5,194 nucleotides of DNA from Pseudomonadota bacterium. Its GTDB lineage: Bacteria > Desulfobacterota > Desulfovibrionia > Desulfovibrionales > Desulfovibrionaceae. The notes beneath the pieces are model-generated. The model was not told the DNA's origin. It made no database searches and worked only from the letters and a program-made list of their open reading frames with translations. The position numbers were made by a program, and so were the translations under genes. Positions 1 through 5,194 of this stretch are shown in pieces. Location of the stretch: NCBI GenBank assembly GCA_023450535.1, contig JAEXGX010000266.1, positions 1 through 5,194 on the forward strand, given 5' to 3'. The number at the start of each line of letters is the position of its first letter. Position 1 is the first letter of the stretch.

Positions 1-1243
1 ATACGTAACCGAGAATGAGCACGCCGCAGAAGGGGCAGACTACATAGTTGAGCAATGCCTTGCCGCCGCGCGAACCTTCACGCAACCAGAAGAAGTTAAA
101 CACGGCGATGTTGAGCAGGATAAAGGAGGTCAGAGCGCCAAAGTTCACCAGGCGGGCGAGGTTGTCCACGGAAGAGAGTTCTGCCACGACAACGGAGAAG
201 ATACCCACGAGAATGGTGGCCATGTACGGGGTGTGGAATTTGGGATGTACTTTGCACAGCAGGTCGGAGACCAAAGGCAGCACCTTGTCGCGGGACATAC
301 CGTACAGTACGCGGGAGGTAGCGGCCTGGGCGTTCATGGTGTTGGCGATGCCCACGGCCAGGATGTTCACCACCAGCAATGCCTTGCGGAACCATTCGCC
401 GCCTGCGAGCGCAGCCGCGTCAAAGAAGGCTGTGTCGGGGTTGAGCTTGCTCAGATCCGGTTGGATGATAGTGGCTACATAGGTCTGGAGGATGAACAGG
501 AAGCCGATGCACAGAAGGGCGGCCATGGTGGCGCGGCCGATGGTCACTTCCGGTTTGTGTGTTTCTTCCGCCAGGGTGCTGATACCGTCAAAGCCGAGGA
601 AGGAGAGACAGGCGATAGTGCAGGCCAGGCCGATGAACTGGAGGTTCATTTCGCCGGGGCGGTACAGGGGATCCATAACCAGCTTGCCCGTGCCTCCGCC
701 GTCGCCGAGCACATAGTTCAGGCCGAAGCCGATGAACATGGCCAGGATGACCACTTCTACGTAGAACATGATCCAGTCGGCTTTGGCTGTGTAGGTGATG
801 CCCCGCACATTGATGACCGTGTTCAGCCCCACAAAGAAGATGACCCAGAACCAGCGCGGAGTGGCCGGGAAAAGCTCGACACACCAGTTTGCGGTCATGA
901 GATAGAGCAGGGCGGGCACGAACACGTAGTCAAGCAGGATGAGCCACCCGGCGATGAAGCCTACATGGTGGTTCAGACCGCGCTGTACATAGGCGTACAC
1001 CGAGCCCGCAATGGGAAAGCGGTTGCTCATTTTCATGTAGCTCAAGGCGGTGAAGAACATGGCGCAGATGCCCACAAAGTACACGAACGGGGCCATCATG
1101 TTACTGTCTTTGGAAATGTAGCCGTAGATGGACATCGGGGCGATGACCACCATGAACAGCATCCCGTAGACGAATACGTCTTTGAAACCGAGCTCGCGTT
1201 TAAGCTCTTGCCTATAGCCGAATTTTTCCATTTCATTGCTCAT
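1..1243 (-). CDS. APC-superfamily permease, putrescine-importer (PlaP/PuuP) like; 3' end cut by window
   Basis: Reading the minus strand from the ATG at 1243, the frame stays open for 414 codons to the window edge, so the C-terminus (perhaps 40-50 residues, judged against about 450-460 for E. coli PlaP and PuuP) is missing. The protein is very hydrophobic, with a short charged N-terminus and repeated membrane segments, as expected of a 12-helix inner-membrane carrier. Family wording seen: FPIAGSVYAYVQR near residues 76-88, GFIAGW..LLDYVFVP near 95-110, FLGFDGIST.AEE near 215-227, and RVLYGMSRDKVLP near 311-323. From memory these match the order and spacing in PlaP/PuuP, which import putrescine by proton symport. 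Substrate is inferred; another amine or amino acid is possible. The start is fixed by AAGGAG at 1252-1257, eight bases before the ATG. It is divergent from the MATE gene. Family assignment is firm, substrate weak. Confidence 0.9.
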   Translation of the reverse strand, partial: MSNEMEKFGYRQELKRELGFKDVFVYGMLFMVVIAPMSIYGYISKDSNMMAPFVYFVGICAMFFTALSYMKMSNRFPIAGSVYAYVQRGLNHHVGFIAGWLILLDYVFVPALLYLMTANWCVELFPATPRWFWVIFFVGLNTVINVRGITYTAKADWIMFYVEVVILAMFIGFGLNYVLGDGGGTGKLVMDPLYRPGEMNLQFIGLACTIACLSFLGFDGISTLAEETHKPEVTIGRATMAALLCIGFLFILQTYVATIIQPDLSKLNPDTAFFDAAALAGGEWFRKALLVVNILAVGIANTMNAQAATSRVLYGMSRDKVLPLVSDLLCKVHPKFHTPYMATILVGIFSVVVAELSSVDNLARLVNFGALTSFILLNIAVFNFFWLREGSRGGKALLNYVVCPFCGVLILGYV

Positions 1244-1362
1244 ACGCAGAGCTCCTTTCAAAAGGATTGACGTTCATATTTGTATCCTCGGCCTGTCTCC
1301 GGGGGTACGCCCGGCTTGCTGTTTCTCCCCTGCCGTCTCGGCTGGAACGAAAACACGGGCAT

Positions 1363-1392
1363 TATTTAACCGTGCACCAATGAATTTAGCAA
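1363..1392 (-). promoter_or_regulatory. Candidate sigma-70-type promoter for the permease
   Basis: On the minus strand, TTGCTA (1387-1392) and TAAATA (1363-1368) are separated by 18 bases, a reasonable though imperfect -35/-10 pair. The -10 lies in the most A/T-rich patch of the region, about 120 bases upstream of the permease ATG. This is by-eye matching only; no transcription start is known. Confidence 0.3.
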
Positions 1393-1531
1393 GTCCAAAA
1401 GTGTATGCAGGGTAAAATATGTGACAAATTCGGCAAAAATGGACACGCACAAGGACTGGAGCAAGGGATATTCTCTCCGGAGTAAAGAACTATGCTGTTT
1501 TTTTTTACAAAATTGAGAAAGTATGCGCAGT

Positions 1532-1557
1532 GCGCTTCCCTGTCTTGTGAGAAGCGC
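1532..1557 (+). promoter_or_regulatory. Inverted repeat in the MATE leader
   Basis: GCGCTTC (1532-1538) and GAAGCGC (1551-1557) form a perfect 7-bp stem with a 12-base loop. Its right arm can alternatively pair with GCGCT at 1564-1568 (AGCGC 1553-1557), and GCGC at 1525-1528 can pair with GCGC at 1532-1535. It could be an operator for a dimeric repressor or part of a folded leader; the sequence alone does not decide. Confidence 0.4.
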
Positions 1558-1583
1558 TCTTACGCGCTAACCTGAATAATACC

Positions 1584-1619
1584 GCCGCATGCCTGAAGCG
1601 TGTCTGCGGCATGCTTTTT
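1584..1619 (+). promoter_or_regulatory. Overlapping alternative hairpins with T-run just before the MATE ribosome site
   Basis: GCATGCC (1587-1593) pairs perfectly with GGCATGC (1608-1614), which is followed at once by five T (1615-1619), giving the outline of a weak intrinsic terminator. Two other foldings compete for the same bases: GCCGCA (1584-1589) with TGCGGC (1605-1610), and AAGCGTG (1596-1602) with CATGCTT (1610-1616, one G-U pair). The GGAGAG ribosome site starts seven bases after the T-run. Attenuation is an inference from the layout. Confidence 0.4.
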
Positions 1620-1625
1620 CGCTCC

Positions 1626-1631
1626 GGAGAG
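1626..1631 (+). promoter_or_regulatory. Ribosome binding site deciding the MATE start
   Basis: GGAGAG lies five bases before the ATG at 1637. An in-frame ATG at 1589 has no purine-rich site before it, sits inside an inverted repeat, and would add 16 residues that do not look like a MATE N-terminus. The start at 1637 is therefore preferred. Confidence 0.75.
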
Positions 1632-1636
1632 ACAAC

Positions 1637-2974
1637 ATGGATGACAAGACCAAAGCCCTCGCCTGCGCACCCGTTGGCCGCCTGTTGCTGACGTATTCTC
1701 TGCCCGCGATCGTCGGGATGACGATTGCTTCCATGTACAATATCATCGCGGGTATTTTTATCGGGCATGGGGTGGGGCCGCTGGCTATTTCCGGCCTGGC
1801 CGTGAACTTTCCCCTGTTCAATCTGGTCATGGCGTTGTGCATGATGGTGGCGGTGGGCGGAGCGACCCTGTGTTCCATTGAGCTGGGCCGTAAGAACGAG
1901 GAGCGGGCCGGGCAGGTGCTGGGGCAGGTGGTGCTCATGAACTCCGTGATCAGTGTGATCACGGGACTGTTGCTCTACATCTTTGTTGATCCCATTTTGA
2001 CGCTGTTCGGTGCGAGCGACGCCACACGCCCCTATGCGCGCGACTATATTGTGGTGCTGTTGGCCGGGCTGCCCATAGGCTTCCTTATGTTGGGGCTGAA
2101 CAACATCATGCGTGCATCGGGGCATCCCACCAAGGCCATGTGTACCGCGCTGGTCAGTGTGGCTGTGAATATCGTGCTCGCGCCGCTGTTTATTTTTTCC
2201 TTCAGGTGGGGGATGTCTGGCGCGGCTCTGGCCACAGTGCTGGGGCAGATCGCATCTTGTGGCTGGCTGCTTCTGCATTTTTTCGGCAAGAGTTCCGTAG
2301 TGCGCTTCAGAGCGGGGATTTTTCGCTTTCGGCCCGCTCTGTGCCGTGAGATCCTGGCGGTGGGACTGCCGCCCTTTCTTATGAACGCTTGTGCCTGCCT
2401 GGTTGTCATCATCATTAACCAGAGTTTGAACTATTATGGCGGCGACCTGGCCATCGGAGCTTACGGCATCCTGAACCGGCTGGTTATGCTGTTCGGCATG
2501 GTGGTCATGGGGTTGACGCAGGGTATGCAGCCTATTGTCGGCTACAATTTCGGGGCGGGACGGTTTGAGCGTGTACGCCGCACGCTGTGGCTGGGCATGG
2601 GCGCGGGCACAGCCATTACTACGCTGGGCTGGACTGCCTTTCAGTTCGCGCCCGAGTTGCTGGCTGGCATGTTCACCGACCATGCGGAGTTGCTGGAGCT
2701 TTCTGCCAATGCGTTGCGCAGTTGCTCCGTAGTGTTTTTCATCGTTGGGTGGCAGATTGTCGTTTCCGCCTATTTTCAGGCTATCGGCATGGTGCCTGTG
2801 GCGAGTTTTCTTTCTCTTTCGCGGCAGATGCTGTTCCTCATTCCCTGCCTTTTGCTCCTGCCCCGCTGGTTTGGCCTCAACGGCGTGTGGTACAGTATGC
2901 CTGTGGCGGATCTGGCGGCCACGATAGTGACGGGGGCAATTTTGTATCTGGTGGAGATGAGGCGGAAGCGTTGA
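1637..2974 (+). CDS. MATE-family multidrug/toxin efflux protein
   Basis: A complete 445-residue inner-membrane protein, the usual length for the family (about 440-460), with roughly twelve hydrophobic helices in two similar halves. MATE carriers export cationic drugs, dyes or metabolites in exchange for Na+ or H+. Seen: a proline in helix 1 (TYSLPAIVGM, residues 19-28); the first-half hallmark GGATLCSIELGRKNEERAG at 74-92; its second-half counterpart GLTQGMQPIVGYNFGAGRF at 292-310, followed by E.VRR; and GLPPFLMN at 243-250 opening the second half. The overall wording is nearest the bacterial MepA/NorM-type branches; the exact branch and substrate cannot be told. It is monocistronic by position: divergent from the permease, with thiE ending 24 bases beyond its stop on the opposite strand. 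The start is set by GGAGAG at 1626-1631. Confidence 0.93.
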   Translation: MDDKTKALACAPVGRLLLTYSLPAIVGMTIASMYNIIAGIFIGHGVGPLAISGLAVNFPLFNLVMALCMMVAVGGATLCSIELGRKNEERAGQVLGQVVLMNSVISVITGLLLYIFVDPILTLFGASDATRPYARDYIVVLLAGLPIGFLMLGLNNIMRASGHPTKAMCTALVSVAVNIVLAPLFIFSFRWGMSGAALATVLGQIASCGWLLLHFFGKSSVVRFRAGIFRFRPALCREILAVGLPPFLMNACACLVVIIINQSLNYYGGDLAIGAYGILNRLVMLFGMVVMGLTQGMQPIVGYNFGAGRFERVRRTLWLGMGAGTAITTLGWTAFQFAPELLAGMFTDHAELLELSANALRSCSVVFFIVGWQIVVSAYFQAIGMVPVASFLSLSRQMLFLIPCLLLLPRWFGLNGVWYSMPVADLAATIVTGAILYLVEMRRKR

Positions 2975-2998
2975 AAGGCGCGGCTGTGAATTCTCTGG

Positions 2999-3631
2999 CT
3001 AAAAAAGCCTGCGTAAAAAGCGGGCAGCAGCTTCAGGGGCCGGAGCCGAGCATAGTTCCGAAACCACGGCGAGACCATGTGCTCCTGCTGCGATGACCCG
3101 TGCCGCGTTGTCCGCGTGGATGCCGCCGATTGCTACCAGGGGCAGACGGCTTTTTTTCCGGGCCTCTGCCAGCCCCTCCAGCCCCCAGGGTGGGGCTGTA
3201 TCTGTTTTGGTCGGCGTCGCCCACACCGGGCTCACACCAAGGTAATCCACATCCAGCTCCTGCGCCGCGTCAAGTTGCGCCATATTTTCCACAGAAAGGC
3301 CGATAATAGCGTCCGGCCCCAGAAGCGCGCGGGCGTCTTCAGGCGGCAGATCTTTCTGGCCCACATGCAGCCCTGCCGCACCCCCCGCCAGAGCGATGTC
3401 TGCCCGGTCATTGACGATGAGGGGCACGTCGCGCCTGTGCAGTTCGCGCACCAGCAGACGGGTCAGGGCCAGAAAGTCCCGCGCGGAAGCTTCCTTTTCC
3501 CGCAACTGCACCATGGTCGCACCTCCAGCTACAGCCTGGAGGACGACGTCTTCCAGCGGTCTGCCAAGGCAGAGTTCCCGATCCGTCACCAGATAGACGC
3601 GATAATCAGGATGTTCTCTCCAGTGCTTCAT
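2999..3631 (-). CDS. thiE: Thiamine-phosphate synthase
   Basis: A complete cytoplasmic TIM-barrel enzyme of 210 residues (family about 200-220). It joins HMP pyrophosphate to the thiazole phosphate to give thiamine monophosphate. Active-site motifs appear in the right order: YLVTDR at 13-18; VQLREK at 41-46; VND at 73-75; GLHVGQKD at 87-94 (pyrophosphate/Mg2+ binding); GLS at 111-113; DYLGVSPVWATPTK at 129-142, whose usual form is GxGP, here VSP; VAIGGI at 166-171; GLAVVS at 186-191, where many members have VIS. By mapping to B. subtilis ThiE, residues D94, S113, T139, K142 and S191 look present, so activity is expected. The ATG at 3631 is chosen because AAGGA at 3639-3643 lies seven bases upstream; a TTG directly before it is the only nearby rival. 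It converges with the MATE gene. No other thi gene is visible nearby. Confidence 0.96.
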   Translation of the reverse strand: MKHWREHPDYRVYLVTDRELCLGRPLEDVVLQAVAGGATMVQLREKEASARDFLALTRLLVRELHRRDVPLIVNDRADIALAGGAAGLHVGQKDLPPEDARALLGPDAIIGLSVENMAQLDAAQELDVDYLGVSPVWATPTKTDTAPPWGLEGLAEARKKSRLPLVAIGGIHADNAARVIAAGAHGLAVVSELCSAPAPEAAARFLRRLF

Positions 3632-3655
3632 CAAAAATTCCTTTATGGTTTGAAA

Positions 3656-3741
3656 CCTCCCCCTTCAGGGAGGGGCAATCCGCACGACCTCTATCCGTCG
3701 GCTGCGGAGTCAGTCGGCGAGATGGGGGCGACTGTGGATTG
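3656..3741 (-). promoter_or_regulatory. Structured leader upstream of thiE: three-way-junction-like fold plus GC-rich hairpin
   Basis: Seen pairings: a closing stem of CAATCC (3676-3681) with GGATTG (3736-3741). Inside it are hairpin A, GCA-CGAC (3682-3688) with GTCG-TGC (3697-3705, two-base bulge at 3701-3702), and hairpin B, CAGTCG (3711-3716) with CGACTG (3729-3734). Between this and thiE is a further stem, CCTCCC (3656-3661) with GGGAGG (3668-3673), followed on the minus strand by TTTC and 18 bases later by the thiE ribosome site. The layout resembles a cis-regulatory leader. It is not a TPP riboswitch: neither the CTGAGA nor the ACCTGATCTGG element is present. The folds were found by eye and a chance origin is not excluded. 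Confidence 0.35.
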
Positions 3742-3745
3742 AAAC
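3711..3745 (+). repeat. Single CRISPR-repeat-like sequence (subtype I-C style end), no array
   Basis: A 6-bp stem-loop (CAGTCG/CGACTG, 3711-3716 and 3729-3734) is followed directly by TGTGGATTGAAAC (3733-3745). Subtype I-C CRISPR repeats, including those known from Desulfovibrio, have a hairpin of similar size and end in GTGGATTGAAAC. Here the inner stem sequence does not match the usual G/C-rich palindrome, and there is no second copy at repeat-spacer distance; a distant GTTTGAAAC at 3648-3656 is only partly similar. It may be a degenerate remnant or chance. Confidence 0.25.
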
Positions 3746-3839
3746 ATCAGTGCTTCCTCAGGGGGGCTTTATTAACATAATGGCTCCAGAGTGCGATGCC
3801 GTGCATGATACACTCGGGGGCTCCGGCAGGGCGAACGCA

Positions 3840-4008
3840 TTAGAGCATTTCGCCATTGAAATGCTTTACGGAGCCGAGCAAGGCGAGACTCTGCCGCAAC
3901 GCCGGAGCAGCCGCAATTTACTTGCGGCTGCTCCGGCGGAGGCGCGAAACCTGCGTGTCAGAACACAGAGTCCGGCTGGCAGATATTTTCATCAGCAAAA
4001 AGCTCTAA
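3840..4008. repeat. MITE-like palindromic repeat unit with terminal inverted repeats
   Basis: The ends match in inverted orientation at 12 of 14 positions: TTAGAGCATTTCGC at 3840-3853 against the complement of 3995-4008, TTAGAGCTTTTTGC. The dinucleotide CA lies just outside both ends (3838-3839 and 4009-4010), a possible but very short target duplication. Inside are a hairpin AGCATTTC/GAAATGCT (3844-3851, 3858-3865) and a perfect 17-bp hairpin (3900-3938). The unit is too short to encode a transposase, so any movement would need an enzyme supplied from elsewhere. Whether it is dispersed in the genome cannot be seen from one copy. Confidence 0.4.
3900..3938. repeat. Perfect 17-bp GC-rich hairpin with 5-base loop
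   Basis: The arm at 3900-3916 (CGCCGGAGCAGCCGCAA) is the exact reverse complement of 3922-3938, with loop TTTAC. It is the longest perfect inverted repeat noticed in the window. Neither strand has a T-run after it, so it is not a standard intrinsic terminator, though it could still stop transcripts or protect 3' ends. It lies within the 3840-4008 repeat unit, which suggests a dispersed intergenic repeat. Confidence 0.85.
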
Positions 4009-4065
4009 CATCCCTCGCCCTGTGAAATCATATATGGCCGGGTCAGAACATCAGGGAAGAGGCTT

Positions 4066-4644
4066 CTACTTCACAAGCATGATGACGTCGGTGAGCGGGA
4101 GCTTGGGCACCCAGTGGACCTTGGCTTCGTCATTGTAGTAGGACAGACTGCCGTCGGCGTTAGGACCGATGAGACGGCAATCTTCGTCAGGCGCACCGAG
4201 GGCCAGGACCAGACGGGATTCCATGCCTTCCGGCACGTCGAGAAAGGCGTCCGCAGCGGGTTTGTTGTATGCTCCGATCATGCAGCAAGCCAGACCGGCG
4301 GTACGCGCGCCAAGATTGATGGTCTGCGCGGCGATGCCGATGTCCATAATGCCGAAGTCGTTCAATCCCCTGGGGGCAATAAGCACGATATACCCGGCGG
4401 GGTGGCGCTTTTCGTCCGCGCGTTCTTCGGCGGAACGTCCGCCCATCATGTTCAGCAGGGGGAAGAATTCCTTTCTGGCTTCGGGCGAGACGACAAGCGC
4501 GTAGCGCAGAGGCTGGAGGTTGCGCGCGCTGGGCGCGAGGTGGGCCATGTTCACCAGATCGGACAGGATGCCTTCGGTCAGTTGCACGGAGTTTTGAAAA
4601 TAACGGCAGGTACGGGAGGTGGCGACGAGTTCGGCAAAGGTCAT
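4066..4644 (-). CDS. Nitroreductase-family FMN-dependent oxidoreductase
   Basis: A complete, compact 192-residue cytoplasmic flavoprotein of the nitroreductase fold. Members bind FMN as dimers and reduce nitro groups, quinones or unsaturated compounds with NAD(P)H; the natural substrate here is unknown. Seen: RTCRYF at 11-16 (FMN-phosphate-contacting R.x.R region); APSARNLQPLRYALV at 37-51, a variant of the usual APS..N.QPW.F; DIGIAAQTINLGARTAGLACC at 101-121, the conserved dimer-interface helix and GLG-type turn; LVLALGAPDED at 145-155; and a C-terminus WVPKLPL at 178-184. The start at 4644 is set by AAGGAG at 4652-4657, seven bases upstream; an upstream in-frame ATG at 4779 would add a basic, unfamily-like stretch lying inside maf. 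Its ATG overlaps the maf TGA as ATGA, implying coupled translation. Confidence 0.93.
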   Translation of the reverse strand: MTFAELVATSRTCRYFQNSVQLTEGILSDLVNMAHLAPSARNLQPLRYALVVSPEARKEFFPLLNMMGGRSAEERADEKRHPAGYIVLIAPRGLNDFGIMDIGIAAQTINLGARTAGLACCMIGAYNKPAADAFLDVPEGMESRLVLALGAPDEDCRLIGPNADGSLSYYNDEAKVHWVPKLPLTDVIMLVK

Positions 4645-5194
4645 AGGGGGTCTCCTTGAAGAGGTAATGATGTTCGTTCGGCGTGAGCGAGCGCGGGGCA
4701 TGCGGGAGAACGCAGCGCGCCGCAGTCGAGCAGTGCTTGTATGACGCGGCTGACGGGCAGGCCCACCACCGTGGACCACGAGCCTTCAATGCGCTCAACA
4801 AGAAAGGCTCCTTTGCCCTGTATGCCATAGGCTCCGGCCTTGTCCAGCGGTTCTCCTGTGGCGGCATAAGCTTCAAGCAGTTCGCGCGGCCACGGGGCGA
4901 ACGTCACTCTGGCTGCATCGGCGAATTCCGTGCACGGCGCGTTCTCTTCCGCACACCAAAGGCAACACGCGGTGATAACCGTGTGCACTCGTCCGGCCAG
5001 CCGTTCCAGCATAGCCACTGCCTCGGCGTGGTCTGCGGGCTTGCCCAAAATGCCGCCGTCAAGTACGACTATGGTATCGGCCGCCAGTACCAGAGGAGCG
5101 GGAGCGCCGGACTGCGGAGAAAATGGCGAGAGCTCGGCCATGAGCGAGGATCGGACGTTTCCGGCCTTGGATCGGGCCGTGCGCAGTACATAGC
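4641..5194 (-). CDS. maf: Maf-like nucleoside triphosphate pyrophosphatase; 5' end outside window
   Basis: The frame is open from the right window edge (first full codon at 5192-5190) to TGA at 4641-4643, giving 183 visible residues. Maf proteins hydrolyse non-canonical or surplus NTPs to NMP and pyrophosphate. Seen: YVLRTARSKAG at the visible start, matching the conserved Y-V-x-R-x-A-x-x-K-A helix; LAADTIVVLDGGILGKP around visible residues 36-52 with the catalytic ADT; and GEPLDKAGAYGIQGKGAFLV around 113-131, ending in STVVGLP. DKAGAYGIQG is typical of the YhdE branch (dTTP/UTP), not the YceF branch. About 40-45 residues, with the expected S-x-x-R nucleotide-binding motif, lie beyond the window. 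The ATG at 5141 is internal and not the start. The tail is about 20 residues longer than many Maf proteins and carries the ribosome site of the nitroreductase gene, which it overlaps by four bases. Confidence 0.94.
   Translation of the reverse strand, partial: YVLRTARSKAGNVRSSLMAELSPFSPQSGAPAPLVLAADTIVVLDGGILGKPADHAEAVAMLERLAGRVHTVITACCLWCAEENAPCTEFADAARVTFAPWPRELLEAYAATGEPLDKAGAYGIQGKGAFLVERIEGSWSTVVGLPVSRVIQALLDCGALRSPACPALAHAERTSLPLQGDPL

Larger units (their letters stand above)
1244..1636. other. Divergent intergenic region between permease and MATE gene
   Basis: These 393 bases separate the start codons of two divergent genes and should carry both promoters. I see no supported gene here. 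A 25-codon frame from the ATG at 1439 lacks a ribosome site. Contents seen: a permease-side candidate promoter (1363-1392); a small inverted repeat CCGGG/CCCGG around 1299-1315 in the permease leader; an 8-base palindrome CTCCGGAG at 1475-1482; a run of nine T at 1498-1506; and a cluster of inverted repeats from 1525 to 1617 ahead of the MATE gene. No convincing -35/-10 pair was found for the MATE gene. Confidence 0.7.
3632..4065. other. 434-base gap without a convincing gene, rich in inverted repeats
   Basis: This stretch lies between the nitroreductase stop and the thiE start, both on the minus strand. A 91-codon plus-strand frame at 3750-4025 runs through the middle, but it crosses the hairpins, has no recognisable domain and is judged non-coding. 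Next to thiE is a set of nested inverted repeats (3656-3741). From 3840 to 4008 lies a MITE-like unit. A 9-base direct repeat GTCAGAACA occurs at 3957-3965 and 4042-4050. An A/T-rich patch at about 3768-3780 (minus-strand TGTTAATAA) is the only hint of a thiE -10 region, and no -35 was found. No clear intrinsic terminator follows the nitroreductase gene. Confidence 0.7.

Noticed and set aside
233..1270. Long plus-strand open frame (345 codons)
   Set aside because: It is the antisense of the permease gene, lacks a ribosome site and family features, and its histidine/aspartate/glycine-rich composition is typical of a shadow frame.
1439..1516. 25-codon plus-strand frame as a possible leader peptide
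   Set aside because: There is no purine-rich site before the ATG, and it ends in a T-run translated as Phe and Leu codons.
1505..2683. Long minus-strand open frame (392 codons) opposite the MATE gene
   Set aside because: Its composition is dominated by H, Q, R and P with no domain, and the plus strand carries a clear full-length MATE protein.
2975..3009. Bidirectional terminator between the MATE gene and thiE
   Set aside because: Only a 4-bp GGCT/AGCC stem and a bulged GCGGCT pairing were found; too weak to call.
3077..3742. Plus-strand frame of 221 codons opposite thiE
   Set aside because: It is a shadow of thiE, whose complete active-site motif set is on the minus strand.
3641..3760. CRISPR array
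   Set aside because: Only one repeat-like end is clear; there is no regular second copy at repeat-plus-spacer distance.
3635..3800. TPP riboswitch (THI-box) upstream of thiE
   Set aside because: Looked for CTGAGA and ACCTGATCTGG-type elements on the minus strand; neither is present. CTGAGG on the minus strand near 3760 lacks the partner elements.
3750..4025. Plus-strand frame of 91 codons
   Set aside because: It is translated through the palindromic repeat unit, with no ribosome site or recognisable domain, so it is judged non-coding though not excluded.
4645..4779. Upstream ATG for the nitroreductase (237-codon version)
   Set aside because: The added 45 residues are basic and low-complexity, lie wholly inside maf, and lack a ribosome site; the ATG at 4644 has AAGGAG.

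Overview
The window reads as ordinary chromosome from a moderately GC-rich Gram-negative bacterium. Clean Shine-Dalgarno sites precede ATG starts and coding is dense. The wording of the ThiE and Maf proteins and the overall flavour suggest a sulfate-reducing deltaproteobacterium of the Desulfovibrio type, but that is an inference from memory of such proteins and not something the sequence proves. Five protein genes can be supported; two run off the window edges.

Left part (1-2974): two membrane transporters are divergently transcribed from a 393-base intergenic region. On the minus strand, from 1243 leftwards and cut by the window start, lies an APC-superfamily permease closest in wording to the putrescine importers PlaP/PuuP. 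On the plus strand, 1637-2974, lies a complete MATE-family efflux protein. The region between them holds a candidate promoter for the permease and several overlapping inverted repeats in what would be the MATE leader.

Middle (2975-4065): thiE (thiamine-phosphate synthase) lies on the minus strand and converges on the MATE gene with only 24 bases between stop codons. Upstream of thiE is a 434-base stretch without a convincing gene. It holds (a) a nested set of inverted repeats next to thiE that can be drawn as a three-way junction followed by a GC-rich hairpin, overlapping a sequence that looks like a single subtype I-C CRISPR repeat end; and (b) a 169-base MITE-like unit with imperfect terminal inverted repeats, containing a perfect 17-bp hairpin.

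Right part (4066-5194): a minus-strand two-gene unit, maf (nucleotide pyrophosphatase, 5' end outside the window) followed by a small nitroreductase-family flavoprotein. They overlap by the four bases ATGA, so they are almost certainly co-transcribed and translationally coupled. thiE lies further along the same strand, but the repeat-bearing gap separates it from this pair.

No new multi-gene system is visible. The most interesting material is the non-coding stretch 3632-4065. There is no recognisable THI-box (TPP riboswitch) in front of thiE, so the structured leader there is worth testing.
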